Of a DNA stretch of 64,000 nt, positions 27,304 through 36,857 are shown piece after piece. The notes beneath the pieces were generated by a model, which was not told the origin of the DNA, did not search any database, and saw only the letters and a program-made list of their open reading frames with translations. The position numbers and the translations under genes were made by a program. The stretch covers positions 62,001 through 126,000 of the forward strand of contig CAZUPD010000002.1 of assembly GCA_964621785.1 (NCBI GenBank), read 5' to 3'. Numbering within the stretch: the first letter of the stretch is position 1; each line of letters opens with the position of its first letter. This DNA is from JACKDW01 sp964621785 (GTDB lineage: Bacteria > Myxococcota_A > Polyangia > Nannocystales > Nannocystaceae).

Positions 27304-28737
27304 CTAAAATTGAAAATACAAGAAAGCCGGCGGCGATTCTGGTGCGAACACGGCACAGGCGATCAACAGCACGGCCAGCACATACAGCCGGACTAGCCAT
27401 GGCCAGCGATCGATGTGCTCCGAGATCGCTCGAGTGTCGCGGGCGACCAGCATCTGCCAGCCGACCACGCACAGACCGAGACCAGCGAGTGCGGCCAACA
27501 TGCGGCCCTCGCCAGAAGCTGTCACTTCGGCCAGCCAGTGCGTCGGGGAAATGTTCAGCGGGTTGAGCAGCTTTCGCCAGATCGTCGCGCAGTCAGCCAA
27601 CGTCTCGGCCCGAAACAGCGCCCACCCGAGACACACGAGGTGAAAAAAGCAGACCTTTTGCACGAGCGTGGGGAGTTTGTCGGCGAGTACAGCGACCGCG
27701 CGCAGCCGGCCGATGGCCAACAAGATTCCATGAAACGCGCCCCAGAGGACAAAGTTCCAGGCTGCTCCGTGCCACAACCCGCCGAGTAACATCGTCGCCA
27801 TCAGGTTGCCACCGGTCCGTACGCGTGTTCCTCGGTTTCCACCCAATGGTATATACAAATAGTCTCGCAGCCACGTCGATAACGAGATATGCCAGCGCCG
27901 CCAAAACTCCTGCGGGCCAGTGGCCGCATAGGGGGCATCAAAGTTCTCGCGTAACCGCACACCCATCAAGCGCGCGAGGCCGATGGCGATGTCTGAGTAG
28001 CCCGAGAAGTCGCAGTAGATTTGCACGGCAAACGCGTAGGTTCCCAACCACAGGGCCAGGGGATAGGTCGAGCCGGGATCGGCGTAGGTCGCCTCGACCA
28101 GGGGAGCCAAGTTATCTGCAATGACAACTTTTTTAAAACACCCGAGAGCAATTCGGTTCCAGCCCGAAAGGTCAGCTCGCCTGCGGGAGTCAAGTGCGGC
28201 GAGTTGCGGCAACAGGTCCCGCGCCCGCTCGATCGGGCCGGCGACCAGTTGGGGAAAAAATGCCACGTAATTGGCAAAGTCGAGCAGCGAGCGGCATGGC
28301 GGCCGGGTGGGGTCGCGGTAGAGGTCGACGGTGTAGCTCAGTGTCTGAAACGTATAAAACGAAATACCCACGGGCAAAACGAGCCCGAGTGTGGCCGGAT
28401 CGACAGGGCGTCCGATGAGCTCGAGCAACTCGCCCGCGCTGACGACAAAAAAATCATAGTACTTAAACAGCGCGAGCACGCCGAGATTGCCGGCCAAACT
28501 CAACCATAGAAGTCGTCGCCGAGTTTTAGGCGCACCGCAGGTAGCGAGTCGGCGGCCGACGAAGAAGTCGAGAACCGTTGAGCCGCACAGCAACAGTAAA
28601 AACCGCGGATCCCAGGCGGCGTAGAACAGATAGCTCGCAGCGAGCAAGACGAGTTTGCGGGCGCGCCCGCGGCTCAATGTAAATACAAACCAGAAACAGG
28701 CAAAAAACAGGCAAAACTCGGGGGTCGTGAAGATCAT
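27304..28737 (-). CDS. MBOAT-family O-acyltransferase (AlgI-like)
   Basis: 477 residues with about ten membrane segments. The family signature is clear: WRRWHISLSTWLRDYLYIPLGG and the catalytic His in GGLWHGAAWNFVLWGAFHG. AlgI/DltB/PatA-type MBOATs move an acyl group across the membrane to a partner SGNH-fold protein that acylates an exopolysaccharide or wall polymer. The adjacent upstream gene encodes exactly such a partner and overlaps it by four bases (ATGA), so the two form one acylation unit. The polymer is unknown; no alginate genes are present. It converges with ftsI, with a TGYANNTRCA copy in the 37-base gap. Confidence 0.9.
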   Translation of the reverse strand: MIFTTPEFCLFFACFWFVFTLSRGRARKLVLLAASYLFYAAWDPRFLLLLCGSTVLDFFVGRRLATCGAPKTRRRLLWLSLAGNLGVLALFKYYDFFVVSAGELLELIGRPVDPATLGLVLPVGISFYTFQTLSYTVDLYRDPTRPPCRSLLDFANYVAFFPQLVAGPIERARDLLPQLAALDSRRRADLSGWNRIALGCFKKVVIADNLAPLVEATYADPGSTYPLALWLGTYAFAVQIYCDFSGYSDIAIGLARLMGVRLRENFDAPYAATGPQEFWRRWHISLSTWLRDYLYIPLGGNRGTRVRTGGNLMATMLLGGLWHGAAWNFVLWGAFHGILLAIGRLRAVAVLADKLPTLVQKVCFFHLVCLGWALFRAETLADCATIWRKLLNPLNISPTHWLAEVTASGEGRMLAALAGLGLCVVGWQMLVARDTRAISEHIDRWPWLVRLYVLAVLLIACAVFAPESPPAFLYFQF

Positions 28738-28822
28738 CGTTCCCCCGCCTGCCGGTCGCGCTTCATCAATGCACGTGCAAGTCGCTTGCGTTGTTGTGCG
28801 TATTCACGTCGTTGTAGATGCA
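28678..28822. repeat. Cluster of three TGYANNTRCA palindromes
   Basis: Exact copies at 28678 (TGTAAATACA), 28770 (TGCACGTGCA) and 28813 (TGTAGATGCA), around the overlap of the MBOAT and SGNH genes. See the family entry. Confidence 0.85.
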
Positions 28823-29735
28823 CTCCATCGGTAAACCGAGCGGCCGTCCACGGTTCGCCCTGTGTCATGTCGACCAGGTTGATCCACGGGCGTGTGCCTG
28901 CGAGGTCGCGCAACGCCGAGCGGTGGGCATGCCATGCCTCGTCGATCGCAGGGCCACGTTGCGACAGGCTCTCATCGGGCAAGATGAGGACATGGGAAAC
29001 GGTCGCGAGGTGCTGTAAATCGTCGAACAGGGCCCGGGTCGCGGCGAGTTTGTACCGCACATCGATTTCGTTGTATGAACAATAACGTACGCGTTTGGGT
29101 AGGGGGCGTTTGGGCGTGAACCAGCGGTGTGTCTGACCGCGGAGAGGCTTGCCAAGGATATCGCCGCGGAGCTCCGCCCGAATCGCAGCTGTATCGGCGA
29201 GCGCGTCGGAACCCGAGGCGACGATGGAGCGTGCGATGTACCAGGAAGGAGACTTTGCGTATACATATAAGCGCCACAGGTCGAGCGTCTGATCGCGGGG
29301 AAGGAGCATGCGGTGTTGCAAAATCCGCTTCGAATGCCGCTCTTCACACATCTGAAAGTGGTTGAGTCCGTAGAAGGCGATCTCGAAATGGCGCCCTTGG
29401 GCCAGTAGGTTGCGAACCTCGGCCCATGTACAGGTCTGGTGGCACCCGTTGATGTGGCCGTCGACTACCTCGTCACGCGGGACTTGGTAGAGGTACGCCA
29501 GACTCGGCAGACGCATCCAATCGCGGGTCGTGCTCGACCCGAGCACGACGACTCCACGCGCTTGGGGACGCTCGGTAAACTTTGCCATCCCTCCGCGGAC
29601 GGCGTGGCGTTCCCAGCCGATCGAGCCTCGCTTCGAGGCCCTGCGGTCGAGCCCAAATATCAACAACATAAGGCCGAGTGTGGCGAGCAGGGAACCCACA
29701 CGGCGAGCCGTCCAAGGGGGTTGAGACACCCGCAA
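28734..29735 (-). CDS. SGNH-hydrolase-like partner of the MBOAT acyltransferase
   Basis: 333 residues. An N-terminal membrane anchor (LLATLGLMLLIFGLD) leads into a periplasmic domain with the SGNH block I motif VVVLGSSTTRD, with the nucleophile Ser in GSST, and a block V-like FTDGVHLQ that supplies Asp and His. This is the layout of AlgJ/AlgX/PatB-type O-acetyltransferases. The stop overlaps the MBOAT ATG (ATGA), indicating coupled translation. It likely transfers the acyl group to a surface polysaccharide in the periplasm. Three TGYANNTRCA copies lie within about 150 bases at the MBOAT/SGNH junction. Confidence 0.78.
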   Translation of the reverse strand: MRVSQPPWTARRVGSLLATLGLMLLIFGLDRRASKRGSIGWERHAVRGGMAKFTERPQARGVVVLGSSTTRDWMRLPSLAYLYQVPRDEVVDGHINGCHQTCTWAEVRNLLAQGRHFEIAFYGLNHFQMCEERHSKRILQHRMLLPRDQTLDLWRLYVYAKSPSWYIARSIVASGSDALADTAAIRAELRGDILGKPLRGQTHRWFTPKRPLPKRVRYCSYNEIDVRYKLAATRALFDDLQHLATVSHVLILPDESLSQRGPAIDEAWHAHRSALRDLAGTRPWINLVDMTQGEPWTAARFTDGVHLQRREYAQQRKRLARALMKRDRQAGER

Positions 29736-30064
29736 ACCTTGCCACAGCTGCCGGTTGTGTGGGCGGACTTTTCAGGTCGTAGCGAAAAAATCAAGTTGCA
29801 TCGCAACACTCGTTCACGACGATTTTTCCCGTTTCGCGGTGCGATGCGTGGGTCTCGTGCAATCCCCTACGAGATCGTTCTCACCGGTGTCGGGGTTGCG
29901 GTTGATGGTGCACGCAGTCGTCTCGATGTATGCATGTGCATGCCTCGAGCCGCGCTTGAACGTGCCCGAGTCAGAGATGTCCATAGCCGACCCGTTTCGG
30001 CTTGACCGACTCGTTGCACGGGGGCGCGAGACTGAGGCGATTCACACCTACATTCTGAAGGCGG
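29736..30064. other. Intergenic region
   Basis: About 330 bases upstream of the SGNH gene and downstream of the DUF1549/1553-like gene. No gene recognised. One TGYANNTRCA copy lies at 29931-29940, preceded directly by a TGTATGCATG word. Confidence 0.35.
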
Positions 30065-32185
30065 TCACGGAAGTGACGGATCCACGTTTGAATCTGATGG
30101 AAGAGACAGCTGACCAGCGTTGCATGTAAACCGAACTTCCGCGGGAAGTTGGGCATGCAAGCGTTCGCGATACACCTCGCAAAGATGCTCGGGCGTGGCA
30201 TCGGGCAGCAGGAGTTTGGGCGGTGGTGCAGGGCCAGGAGCGAGGCCGGCGAGCATAAACGGAGGTGTCGCTACCCAAGCGCCCACGGCCCTACGCAGCC
30301 CCCGGTCGACCGACTCCCGCGGAAGAGAGGTGACCGCTGCATCCAGATCGAGTCCGGTTAGATCAGCCAGCAGCACACCCTCTTCGTCCGAAATCGTCGG
30401 ATCCTGGAGCACGCGGTCGCGCAGGCTGTGCAGGAGGTCGGCGATGGTGACCAACTTCATTGTATCAGCAAGATCGAGTAGTCTTTCGACCGTATCACCG
30501 TTGTCATCGATCAGTTGACCGGCAAACCCGGGGTCGCGGCCATCGGCCAATCGATCTTCCCAGGCGAGTGCGGCGATCCAATCCGGCTCGCGGTGGCCCG
30601 GCAAAATCGCCTCGAGATGTGCGCCGAGAGCTTGGTACAGGTCCTGATCTTCCCAGGTGTAGGGAAACGGATGACGCTTGGCTGAGGGCCAACCCATCGC
30701 TTCGCTGACACGATCTAAAAGTGTATAAGCATGGAGTCGGACGATTCCGTCTCCGATCCCGTTGCCGGTGTGGAGTGGATCGGTACTCGGCGTATAGGGA
30801 TCGAGTAGCGGCGGCAACGGTGCCTGGGGATCGTGCACTTCAGAAAGAGTGTTGATACAACCACCGGCTGGCGCCTGGTTGAGGGCGGGGTGTACCACAA
30901 CTTCGGTGGCCAAAGCTTGTAGCGAATAGCCCGAATCGACAAACACCGTTGTCAGGTGTGCGAGGGCATCGCGCTGCTCTCGGTTGCGCGGGTATCCGTG
31001 GGCGAGGGTCAAGCGGTGGCCGGACATCGTCTCCCACAGACCATCGGCGAAGTGGGTGGCGACCAGACCTGCGAGTGCTGCCTGTGGTGAGAACGCAGCT
31101 TCGTCGGTGAGGTGCGACGGATCGAGCTCGACAAATCCCGTTCGTAGACGCGCGACAATGTCGAGGGCTGTCGCACCCGGGGGAAGCGGGCCAGCGAGAA
31201 ATCCTGGTATCTGCAAAATGTCGCCGTCATATCCGGGGGTGAAGCCACCACACAGATCGGCTCCCCACGGTGCAATCGACCCGTCAGCAAAACCCTCAAA
31301 GCGAAATCCGGCATACAGCTCGGCGTCCGTGTGTGCCCCCATCACCGGCCCAGCGAAGTCGCTCAGCGGCCAAAATTTGTCCTGCGCAGGGTCGGGATGA
31401 TCGGTCACCGAATAGGACGCGGCGTGGCATGACAAACACTCGCTGTGGCGCCCCAGGTAGACTCCCTCAAACGCTCGCCCGAAATTGGTTCGGCGGGCTG
31501 TTTCGAGATCCTGTGCAGATACATTGTTTCCATCAACAGACGCAGCAACCCGTGTCAACAGTCGTCCCAACAGGATCGGGCGGACGTCGTCGAGTCGCAG
31601 GCTGCTTTCGATCAGGTCGCCCAATCCCCACGGTTGGCCATAGGAAACCAGAGGGTCGGTTGTGCCGACAAATTCGGCGAGGCTCGCATCGTGTGCGGCG
31701 GGAAAACGGGTCGCGTGACATGGGGGCATCGCCTGGGTGCCGACGCGTGGGAGCTCGAGTAGATTTTCGACGATAGTATGAGCGTGGCGTAAAAATCGCG
31801 GGTCAGGGGCAGCCCCTGTGTGCATCAGACTGCGCGCGACCACGCGGCGACCATCGAGCCCTCGGGCGTCGAGCTGACCGATCGCATGTGTAAGTACATC
31901 GAGCTCGGTCACCCCTTTTGCCCCGCGACCCTGTAGTCGCAACAGGGCGTGGTAGACAAACTCGCGGTCGCTGGCCTCGCATCCTCGGGCGGGCTGATAG
32001 CTCGCTCGGCTCCCGGATTTTTCCTCGCGGTCCTCGCGAATGCCCGAATCTTCAGACATGTCGGATGTGCCACAACCAATCAGTGCCGATGCATAGGTCG
32101 CTACGAGCAGTTGACCGACGTGTGCGAGCAGACGTGTCGCACATGGTCCCAGGGTTCGTGAATTGCATGAATGCACATGATTCAC
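30065..32185 (-). CDS. Lipoprotein with CxxCH motif, DUF1549/DUF1553-like
   Basis: 706 residues. Lipobox ALIGC near residue 38 suggests an outer-surface lipoprotein. One haem-type motif, SECLSCHAAS, sits near 265 in a context like the DUF1549 domain, and FVDSGYSLQALATEVVVHPALNQ near 445 matches the style of the DUF1553 domain. These domains occur in planctomycete and myxobacterial secreted proteins next to DUF1501 proteins, and the neighbour here is a DUF1501 protein overlapping by four bases. The pair's function is not established; extracellular degradation of polymers has been suggested for relatives. Only one CxxCH is present, so multihaem electron transfer is unlikely. Confidence 0.72.
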   Translation of the reverse strand: MNHVHSCNSRTLGPCATRLLAHVGQLLVATYASALIGCGTSDMSEDSGIREDREEKSGSRASYQPARGCEASDREFVYHALLRLQGRGAKGVTELDVLTHAIGQLDARGLDGRRVVARSLMHTGAAPDPRFLRHAHTIVENLLELPRVGTQAMPPCHATRFPAAHDASLAEFVGTTDPLVSYGQPWGLGDLIESSLRLDDVRPILLGRLLTRVAASVDGNNVSAQDLETARRTNFGRAFEGVYLGRHSECLSCHAASYSVTDHPDPAQDKFWPLSDFAGPVMGAHTDAELYAGFRFEGFADGSIAPWGADLCGGFTPGYDGDILQIPGFLAGPLPPGATALDIVARLRTGFVELDPSHLTDEAAFSPQAALAGLVATHFADGLWETMSGHRLTLAHGYPRNREQRDALAHLTTVFVDSGYSLQALATEVVVHPALNQAPAGGCINTLSEVHDPQAPLPPLLDPYTPSTDPLHTGNGIGDGIVRLHAYTLLDRVSEAMGWPSAKRHPFPYTWEDQDLYQALGAHLEAILPGHREPDWIAALAWEDRLADGRDPGFAGQLIDDNGDTVERLLDLADTMKLVTIADLLHSLRDRVLQDPTISDEEGVLLADLTGLDLDAAVTSLPRESVDRGLRRAVGAWVATPPFMLAGLAPGPAPPPKLLLPDATPEHLCEVYRERLHAQLPAEVRFTCNAGQLSLPSDSNVDPSLP

Positions 32186-33708
32186 GGTGGTGCTACGGCC
32201 TTTCCCAGCAGGCTAGCGAGGCGGGCGATTGCTTCGGTATCGTGGTGAGACCCTTGCACCGAGCTCGCGCCCCAACCGTCGACGAGCATTGGGTCGAGCC
32301 CGAGTGCGAGGAGCAGGGCCATGCGCAGTTCGGTCGGTGTCGCGTAGTCTGTCGCTACCGCGGTCGTGGGGTGGATGGCCCCAAATACCGACGGCCCTGG
32401 CGTGTCCGGTCGACCGCCGATCAATACGCTGACATACCCGTGGGGCCAGTGACCGAGCCCTTGGCGTTCGTCTTCGACCCACGGTGTACGCCCAAATTCA
32501 GATGTAATTGCAATTAGATTGCGATCGAGGTCGAGTTTATCTGGGTCATCTTCGTCCGGTCGATTGATGCGATCCGCGAGCGCCTGCAAGGTGTGGGGAT
32601 AGTTGATCGACGCGTGATACACGTGATCGCTGTGGCTGTCGTGACCGCCGTCGGTGGTCGGGAGCAGCCCGTCGTCGACCCACAGGACATAGCGCGAACG
32701 CATGGAGGGTGGGCGTGTGAGGAGATGGCTGGCGAGTCGGGCCGCGAGTTTGGGAACTGAAATTTCGTTGTACTTACATGAGGTCCCCTGGGGGAGACCG
32801 AAGATCGACGACGGCAGGAGCTCGGCGAGGTCTGGGGCGTGAGCGCGACGCTCGTCGGCGATATCAAATGCATCGAGGATCGGTGCGCGTACATCCTTTG
32901 CGGATCCGCGCAGGCGCGTGCGGTAGGTCTGGCGGGATAGTGCCAGCAGAGCATCGTACGTTGCCGCGCGGTCGATGGTCGCCGGACGCCCCAACAGATG
33001 GGTCAGCAGCGGCACATTGGAGAGACGAAGGTCGAGTGGGGTCCGGGCGTCGCGGTGGGGCCCGACCGCAAGGGTCGATGCGAGATTGTCGGTCAGCGGC
33101 TCGCGACCGCTGCGGATCACGGCCGATCGGGGGTACTGCGCGGCACCGAGTTGAGCTTCGACGAGGGCACCCGTACCCGCGAGTTCCCGCGTACCCAGTG
33201 GAAATCCTGTCACCGACAATGGAATCGCGGATGCATGGGGAAATTGGTCGTGGGCCATCACCACCACCCGCATCTGTGCAAGGATATCCGGGCGGGACCA
33301 TAGCGGCCACGTCCAGGGACCGAGCGAGATCGGTGTACCTGCAAAGTCCTTGGCGAGCGGATGGGTCGGGGCGTGGCCAGGTATCTGCATGTCGAGCAAT
33401 TCTGGCGGGAGACAGGTGGCGAGTCGGGCCTGTAACGCAAACGCGTGGAGGTACAAGCCCTCGGCTTCTCCCCAATCCGGTACACAGTAAAACGTGTCCC
33501 AGGGGCTGAGACCTCCATAGAGATAGAGTTCGAGGATACCGTCGACCGGAGCGACCTGTGCGAGGTGCTGCACCCGGTGTCTTCGGGGTCGTGTCAAATC
33601 CACTGGTGAGGTGTGACCGATCCCGGCAGCGAGACCTGAAAATGTTGCACATGCACCTGTTATGAAGCCTCGGCGCGTGAACGGGTGGCGAAGTGGATCA
33701 CGGGACAC
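32182..33708 (-). CDS. Tat-exported DUF1501 family protein
   Basis: 508 residues with a Tat signal (TRRGFITGACATFSGLAAG). The core matches DUF1501: ILELYLYGGLSPWDTFYCVP near the N-terminus, WVDDGLLPTTDGGHDSH, then LIAITSEFGRTPW and a GLGHWPHGYVSVLIGG stretch. The fold is related to the alkaline-phosphatase/sulfatase group. Its stop overlaps the start of the CxxCH lipoprotein gene (ATGA), so the two are translated together. A TGYANNTRCA copy encodes part of its signal peptide (GACAT, via GCA-TGT-GCA). Confidence 0.85.
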   Translation of the reverse strand: MSRDPLRHPFTRRGFITGACATFSGLAAGIGHTSPVDLTRPRRHRVQHLAQVAPVDGILELYLYGGLSPWDTFYCVPDWGEAEGLYLHAFALQARLATCLPPELLDMQIPGHAPTHPLAKDFAGTPISLGPWTWPLWSRPDILAQMRVVVMAHDQFPHASAIPLSVTGFPLGTRELAGTGALVEAQLGAAQYPRSAVIRSGREPLTDNLASTLAVGPHRDARTPLDLRLSNVPLLTHLLGRPATIDRAATYDALLALSRQTYRTRLRGSAKDVRAPILDAFDIADERRAHAPDLAELLPSSIFGLPQGTSCKYNEISVPKLAARLASHLLTRPPSMRSRYVLWVDDGLLPTTDGGHDSHSDHVYHASINYPHTLQALADRINRPDEDDPDKLDLDRNLIAITSEFGRTPWVEDERQGLGHWPHGYVSVLIGGRPDTPGPSVFGAIHPTTAVATDYATPTELRMALLLALGLDPMLVDGWGASSVQGSHHDTEAIARLASLLGKAVAPP

Positions 33709-33849
33709 TGCGTGACATCCTTGGCAGCCCGGCGAAGACTTGTTTGATGTGGGTACAAGTGACTCGGCCCCGCAGCCCCACTCGACCTCTCTGGATACGT
33801 TGCTTGCTAAAAATTAACAACATTCCTTACGTCACAACAAACGTTCTTA

Positions 33850-35754
33850 TCAATTTTGACCGGTTTTGGCAACTGGGGAGCTCGAATTTGGGCTTTCCGG
33901 AGGAATGTCGGTGGCGGGATCGACCGGCAATCCGAGGGCGCGCATCAGCTCGAGGGCATTGGATTTGGTGACCACTCCTTCGCGCATGCGGTAGTCAAAG
34001 TGCAGCTTGCCGTCCCGCAGTTCGTCGGTGAAGTGAACATTTTTGACCTGCCCGGGGAGGGTGTTGGCGAGCTGCGTCAGGGCGAGGTCGTGGGTCGTCA
34101 TCAGGCCGATGGCACCGGCGTCGAGCAGGCCCTTGAGCAATCCCTTGGCTCCGAGTTGACGGTCGTGGGAGTTGGTGCCGTGAAAAATTTCGTCGAGTAA
34201 AAACAGCAGCGGTGGATGCTGTTGCGAGAGTTCGACAACCGTCTGGAGTCGTTGAAGCTCGGCGTAAAATCGGGATGCCCCTTCGCGCAGGTTATCCTCG
34301 ACGCGTAGGGTTGCACCGACACGCAGTGGCGACAGGCGAAACGATCTCGCACGTACCGGCAGGCCGGTGAGCGCGAGCACGACATTGAGGCCGACCGAAC
34401 GCAGGTAGGTGCTTTTTCCGGACATGTTGGACCCGCTGACGATTCGGGCCGAGCACTCGGTTCCGAAGGTAATATCGTTGCAGATACAGTCATTTCGGGG
34501 AAGCAGCGGGTGGCCGACGTGTTTGCCCTCGAGGACAGGCCCATTGCTGACGAGCTCGGGCAGGGGGTCTTGCGGGTGTTCGTAGGCGTAGCCAGAGATG
34601 GCACACAGGGCCTCGTACTCGCCAAGGTTCGTCAGCCAGCGTTGAAGTGCCGGCCCGGCGAGCCCGCGCCACCGCTCGAGTGCAATCGCGAAGTGCAGCG
34701 GCCACATCAGGCAAAACAGAATCGGTGCGAGCAGGGCGTTGTGACGTGCTTCAAACCAATCCACGAGCCGCCGGAGTTTGGCGATCTGGACCGAAGCCCG
34801 CAACGAGTCGACCGTCAGTGCGCGACGCAGGGCTCGGAGCCGCGGTGTCGCGGGGGGCTCCTCTTCGACACGGTGGAGGAGGGATTGGAGGGTAGCGAGC
34901 TTTTTGGTGATTCCACCGAGGGGCGCAGACAGACGCGAGAGCGGTTCGCGGAAGTGGCGGTAGATGAGGCCTTCGCAGGCGACAACGATCAAGAAGGGAA
35001 ACGGGCCGATGGGGTAGGGGGTGTCGGCAACCCACAGGTAAAATGTTGCAAGTGCACCGATGGTGCAGAGCCAAAGTAACCCGCGAACTTGCCAGGTGTC
35101 TGGCAATCTCTGCGGGGCTTCCCCCCACGCAATCAGATGCGTCGGGTCGACTGTCGCACCGACGGGGCCGCCCAAGAGGTCGAGGTCTTCACGCAGGTCG
35201 AGGTTTACCCGCAGCCCGCGAAGTGCAGCGTGGCGGACCTCGATTTCAGACAGTGAAGCCGGGGCACACAACCAGTTGGCGAGCACCTGTTGACCCGTTC
35301 GGGTACGGGCCGTGCACAACAACGAGAACATCGAGCCGGCGCCAAACAGGTCGAGGTCGGCGGCATAGGGATGGGTAGGCGGAGCGTAGTCCCGACCGAT
35401 TGCCCCGGTATCGATCCGCGGATCGGCGATACGTTGCAGGCCGCGTTCGTAGTAGGTCACCGCTTCGTGGGCGCGGTCGCAGGCACGCTCGACCCGCTCG
35501 TGAATCACCACAAGGGTCACGAACGCGACGACAGCGGCCACAATCAGTGTATATAGGACGATTGTGCTTCCAATTTCGGCGAGCAGCAGCACACCTGCGG
35601 TGGCGCCCACGAGGAAGGTCCACACCCGTATGCTTGAGATCCGATCGCTGCGCGCCCGCAATGCCCGTTCCGTTTGTATACGCAAGTTCATACGCGTACG
35701 GTAGGTCGCAGCTGGGTCGGGGTCGATCGAGGGATCTTCAACAGCGGTATTCAT
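33850..35754 (-). CDS. Membrane-anchored MutS-like ATPase
   Basis: About 634 residues from ATG 35754. Two hydrophobic segments lie at the N-terminus (about 45-90) and two more near 220-265. The C-terminal 210 residues form a MutS domain V ATPase: Walker A in SGSNMSGKSTYLRSVG, the LRVEDNLREGASRFYAEL helix, Walker B in LLFLLDEIFHGTNSHDR and the TTHDLAL switch. The mismatch-recognition domains of true MutS are missing. Relatives are annotated as MutS-family mismatch-repair proteins, but the membrane segments argue against ordinary mismatch repair. No MutL-like gene is nearby. Function unknown. Confidence 0.8.
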   Translation of the reverse strand: MNTAVEDPSIDPDPAATYRTRMNLRIQTERALRARSDRISSIRVWTFLVGATAGVLLLAEIGSTIVLYTLIVAAVVAFVTLVVIHERVERACDRAHEAVTYYERGLQRIADPRIDTGAIGRDYAPPTHPYAADLDLFGAGSMFSLLCTARTRTGQQVLANWLCAPASLSEIEVRHAALRGLRVNLDLREDLDLLGGPVGATVDPTHLIAWGEAPQRLPDTWQVRGLLWLCTIGALATFYLWVADTPYPIGPFPFLIVVACEGLIYRHFREPLSRLSAPLGGITKKLATLQSLLHRVEEEPPATPRLRALRRALTVDSLRASVQIAKLRRLVDWFEARHNALLAPILFCLMWPLHFAIALERWRGLAGPALQRWLTNLGEYEALCAISGYAYEHPQDPLPELVSNGPVLEGKHVGHPLLPRNDCICNDITFGTECSARIVSGSNMSGKSTYLRSVGLNVVLALTGLPVRARSFRLSPLRVGATLRVEDNLREGASRFYAELQRLQTVVELSQQHPPLLFLLDEIFHGTNSHDRQLGAKGLLKGLLDAGAIGLMTTHDLALTQLANTLPGQVKNVHFTDELRDGKLHFDYRMREGVVTKSNALELMRALGLPVDPATDIPPESPNSSSPVAKTGQN

Positions 35755-35879
35755 GGGTGTGCGTGCGAGGTGACGACCGTGAGCAGTCCGGCAATCGACC
35801 GGGGTGCCGTATCGTCGCCCCACGCGGGCAGTCGATCAACTCGAGTTCTGTGCCGATTCATCATTCTCTGTCAGCAGGA

Positions 35880-36773
35880 CTATTCACCGACGAGGAGTCG
35901 CCACAGGGTTTGAACTTCGCGACGATCTCCAAGTCCGCGGGCCCGTCGAAGTGCACAGTAGGTCATGTGGCCGATCGCAGGAAAGGGGATGCCTTGGACG
36001 CTGCGGGGTAGTCGGCAAAAATCGTTGACAAGGGCCACCCCGACCCCGAGCGAGACAAAGTGGATCATCGCTGGCCATCCGTGAACCTCCACGGAAACCT
36101 GCCAGTCGACACCAGCCTTATCGAGCAGCGATTCGATCGCCATGCGTTGCGGTCGTGGACGCGGAGGCAAGATCAGTCGTTCGCCGGCGAGGTCGGTGAT
36201 ACGGATGCGCTTACGGCCAGCGAGGCGATGGGCATTCGGGACCACCAGCATCTGGCCGACGTTGGCGACGGGTTCGTAGTAGATCCCGGGCATGCCATGG
36301 GTCACCGGCACCACGCCGACATCGGCTTCGCCGGAGGTTACAGCCTTGACGGTGTCTTCCGCGTTGCGAGCCAGGAGTTGCAAGGGCGCTTGGCAACGCG
36401 ACTGAAACCGCCGGATCGCATCGCCGAGCAGGTACAGGTAGGCCCCTTCGCCCGAACACATGACAACTGGCTTGACCTGTTCGATAGCGTGGAGACTGTC
36501 GCGAAGTTCGCGACTGCGCGCAAGCAAATCGCGACCACAGGCGAGTACTTCTTGGCCCTCGTCGGTGATGACCATCTCCTTGCCGTGGCGTTGATACAGC
36601 CGTACCCCGAGGGTCTGCCCAAGCTTTTGCACATGCATATGCAGCGCCGGCTGACTGATGTGCAATGCTTGGGCCGCGCGGGTGAAATTGAGGTGCTCGG
36701 CAAACGCAATAAAGCCGGCGACCCACTCGAGGTTGAGGTCCTGCGGTCTAAAATCGAACGTATCAGGATTCAT
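35880..36773 (-). CDS. LysR-family transcriptional regulator
   Basis: About 297 residues. The N-terminal winged HTH is standard (FIAFAEHLNFTRAAQALHISQPALHMHVQKLGQTLGVRLYQR), with an effector-binding domain behind it. ATG 36773 is preferred over ATG 36803 because GGAG lies eight bases upstream of it. It is divergent from kptA across a gap of under 90 bases, the usual arrangement for a LysR protein and its target, with direct repeats in the gap. Two overlapping TGYANNTRCA copies fall in the HTH-coding region (LHMHVQK). The effector is unknown. Confidence 0.9.
   Translation of the reverse strand: MNPDTFDFRPQDLNLEWVAGFIAFAEHLNFTRAAQALHISQPALHMHVQKLGQTLGVRLYQRHGKEMVITDEGQEVLACGRDLLARSRELRDSLHAIEQVKPVVMCSGEGAYLYLLGDAIRRFQSRCQAPLQLLARNAEDTVKAVTSGEADVGVVPVTHGMPGIYYEPVANVGQMLVVPNAHRLAGRKRIRITDLAGERLILPPRPRPQRMAIESLLDKAGVDWQVSVEVHGWPAMIHFVSLGVGVALVNDFCRLPRSVQGIPFPAIGHMTYCALRRARGLGDRREVQTLWRLLVGE
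36628..36643. repeat. Two overlapping TGYANNTRCA palindromes
   Basis: TGCACATGCA (36628-36637) and TGCATATGCA (36634-36643) share four bases, inside the LysR gene. See the family entry. Confidence 0.9.
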
Positions 36774-36811
36774 GATAGTAACTCCGATATTACAAGTTTT
36801 CATGATACTAA
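36769..36811. promoter_or_regulatory. Direct repeat in the LysR/kptA intergenic region
   Basis: TTCATGATAGTAA (36769) and TTCATGATACTAA (36799) are 12 of 13 identical and 30 bases apart, close to three helical turns. They overlap both candidate LysR start codons and precede kptA by about 50 bases, so they are candidates for LysR binding sites. Confidence 0.5.
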
Positions 36812-36857
36812 AAACCAGTATTCTGTATCTGTACCGACCTCGAAGAGGAGGCTTAAA

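Noticed and set aside
36060..36857. N-terminal extension of kptA
   Set aside because: The extra 266 codons are antisense to the LysR gene; a strong ribosome-binding site and the family N-terminus place the start at 36858.
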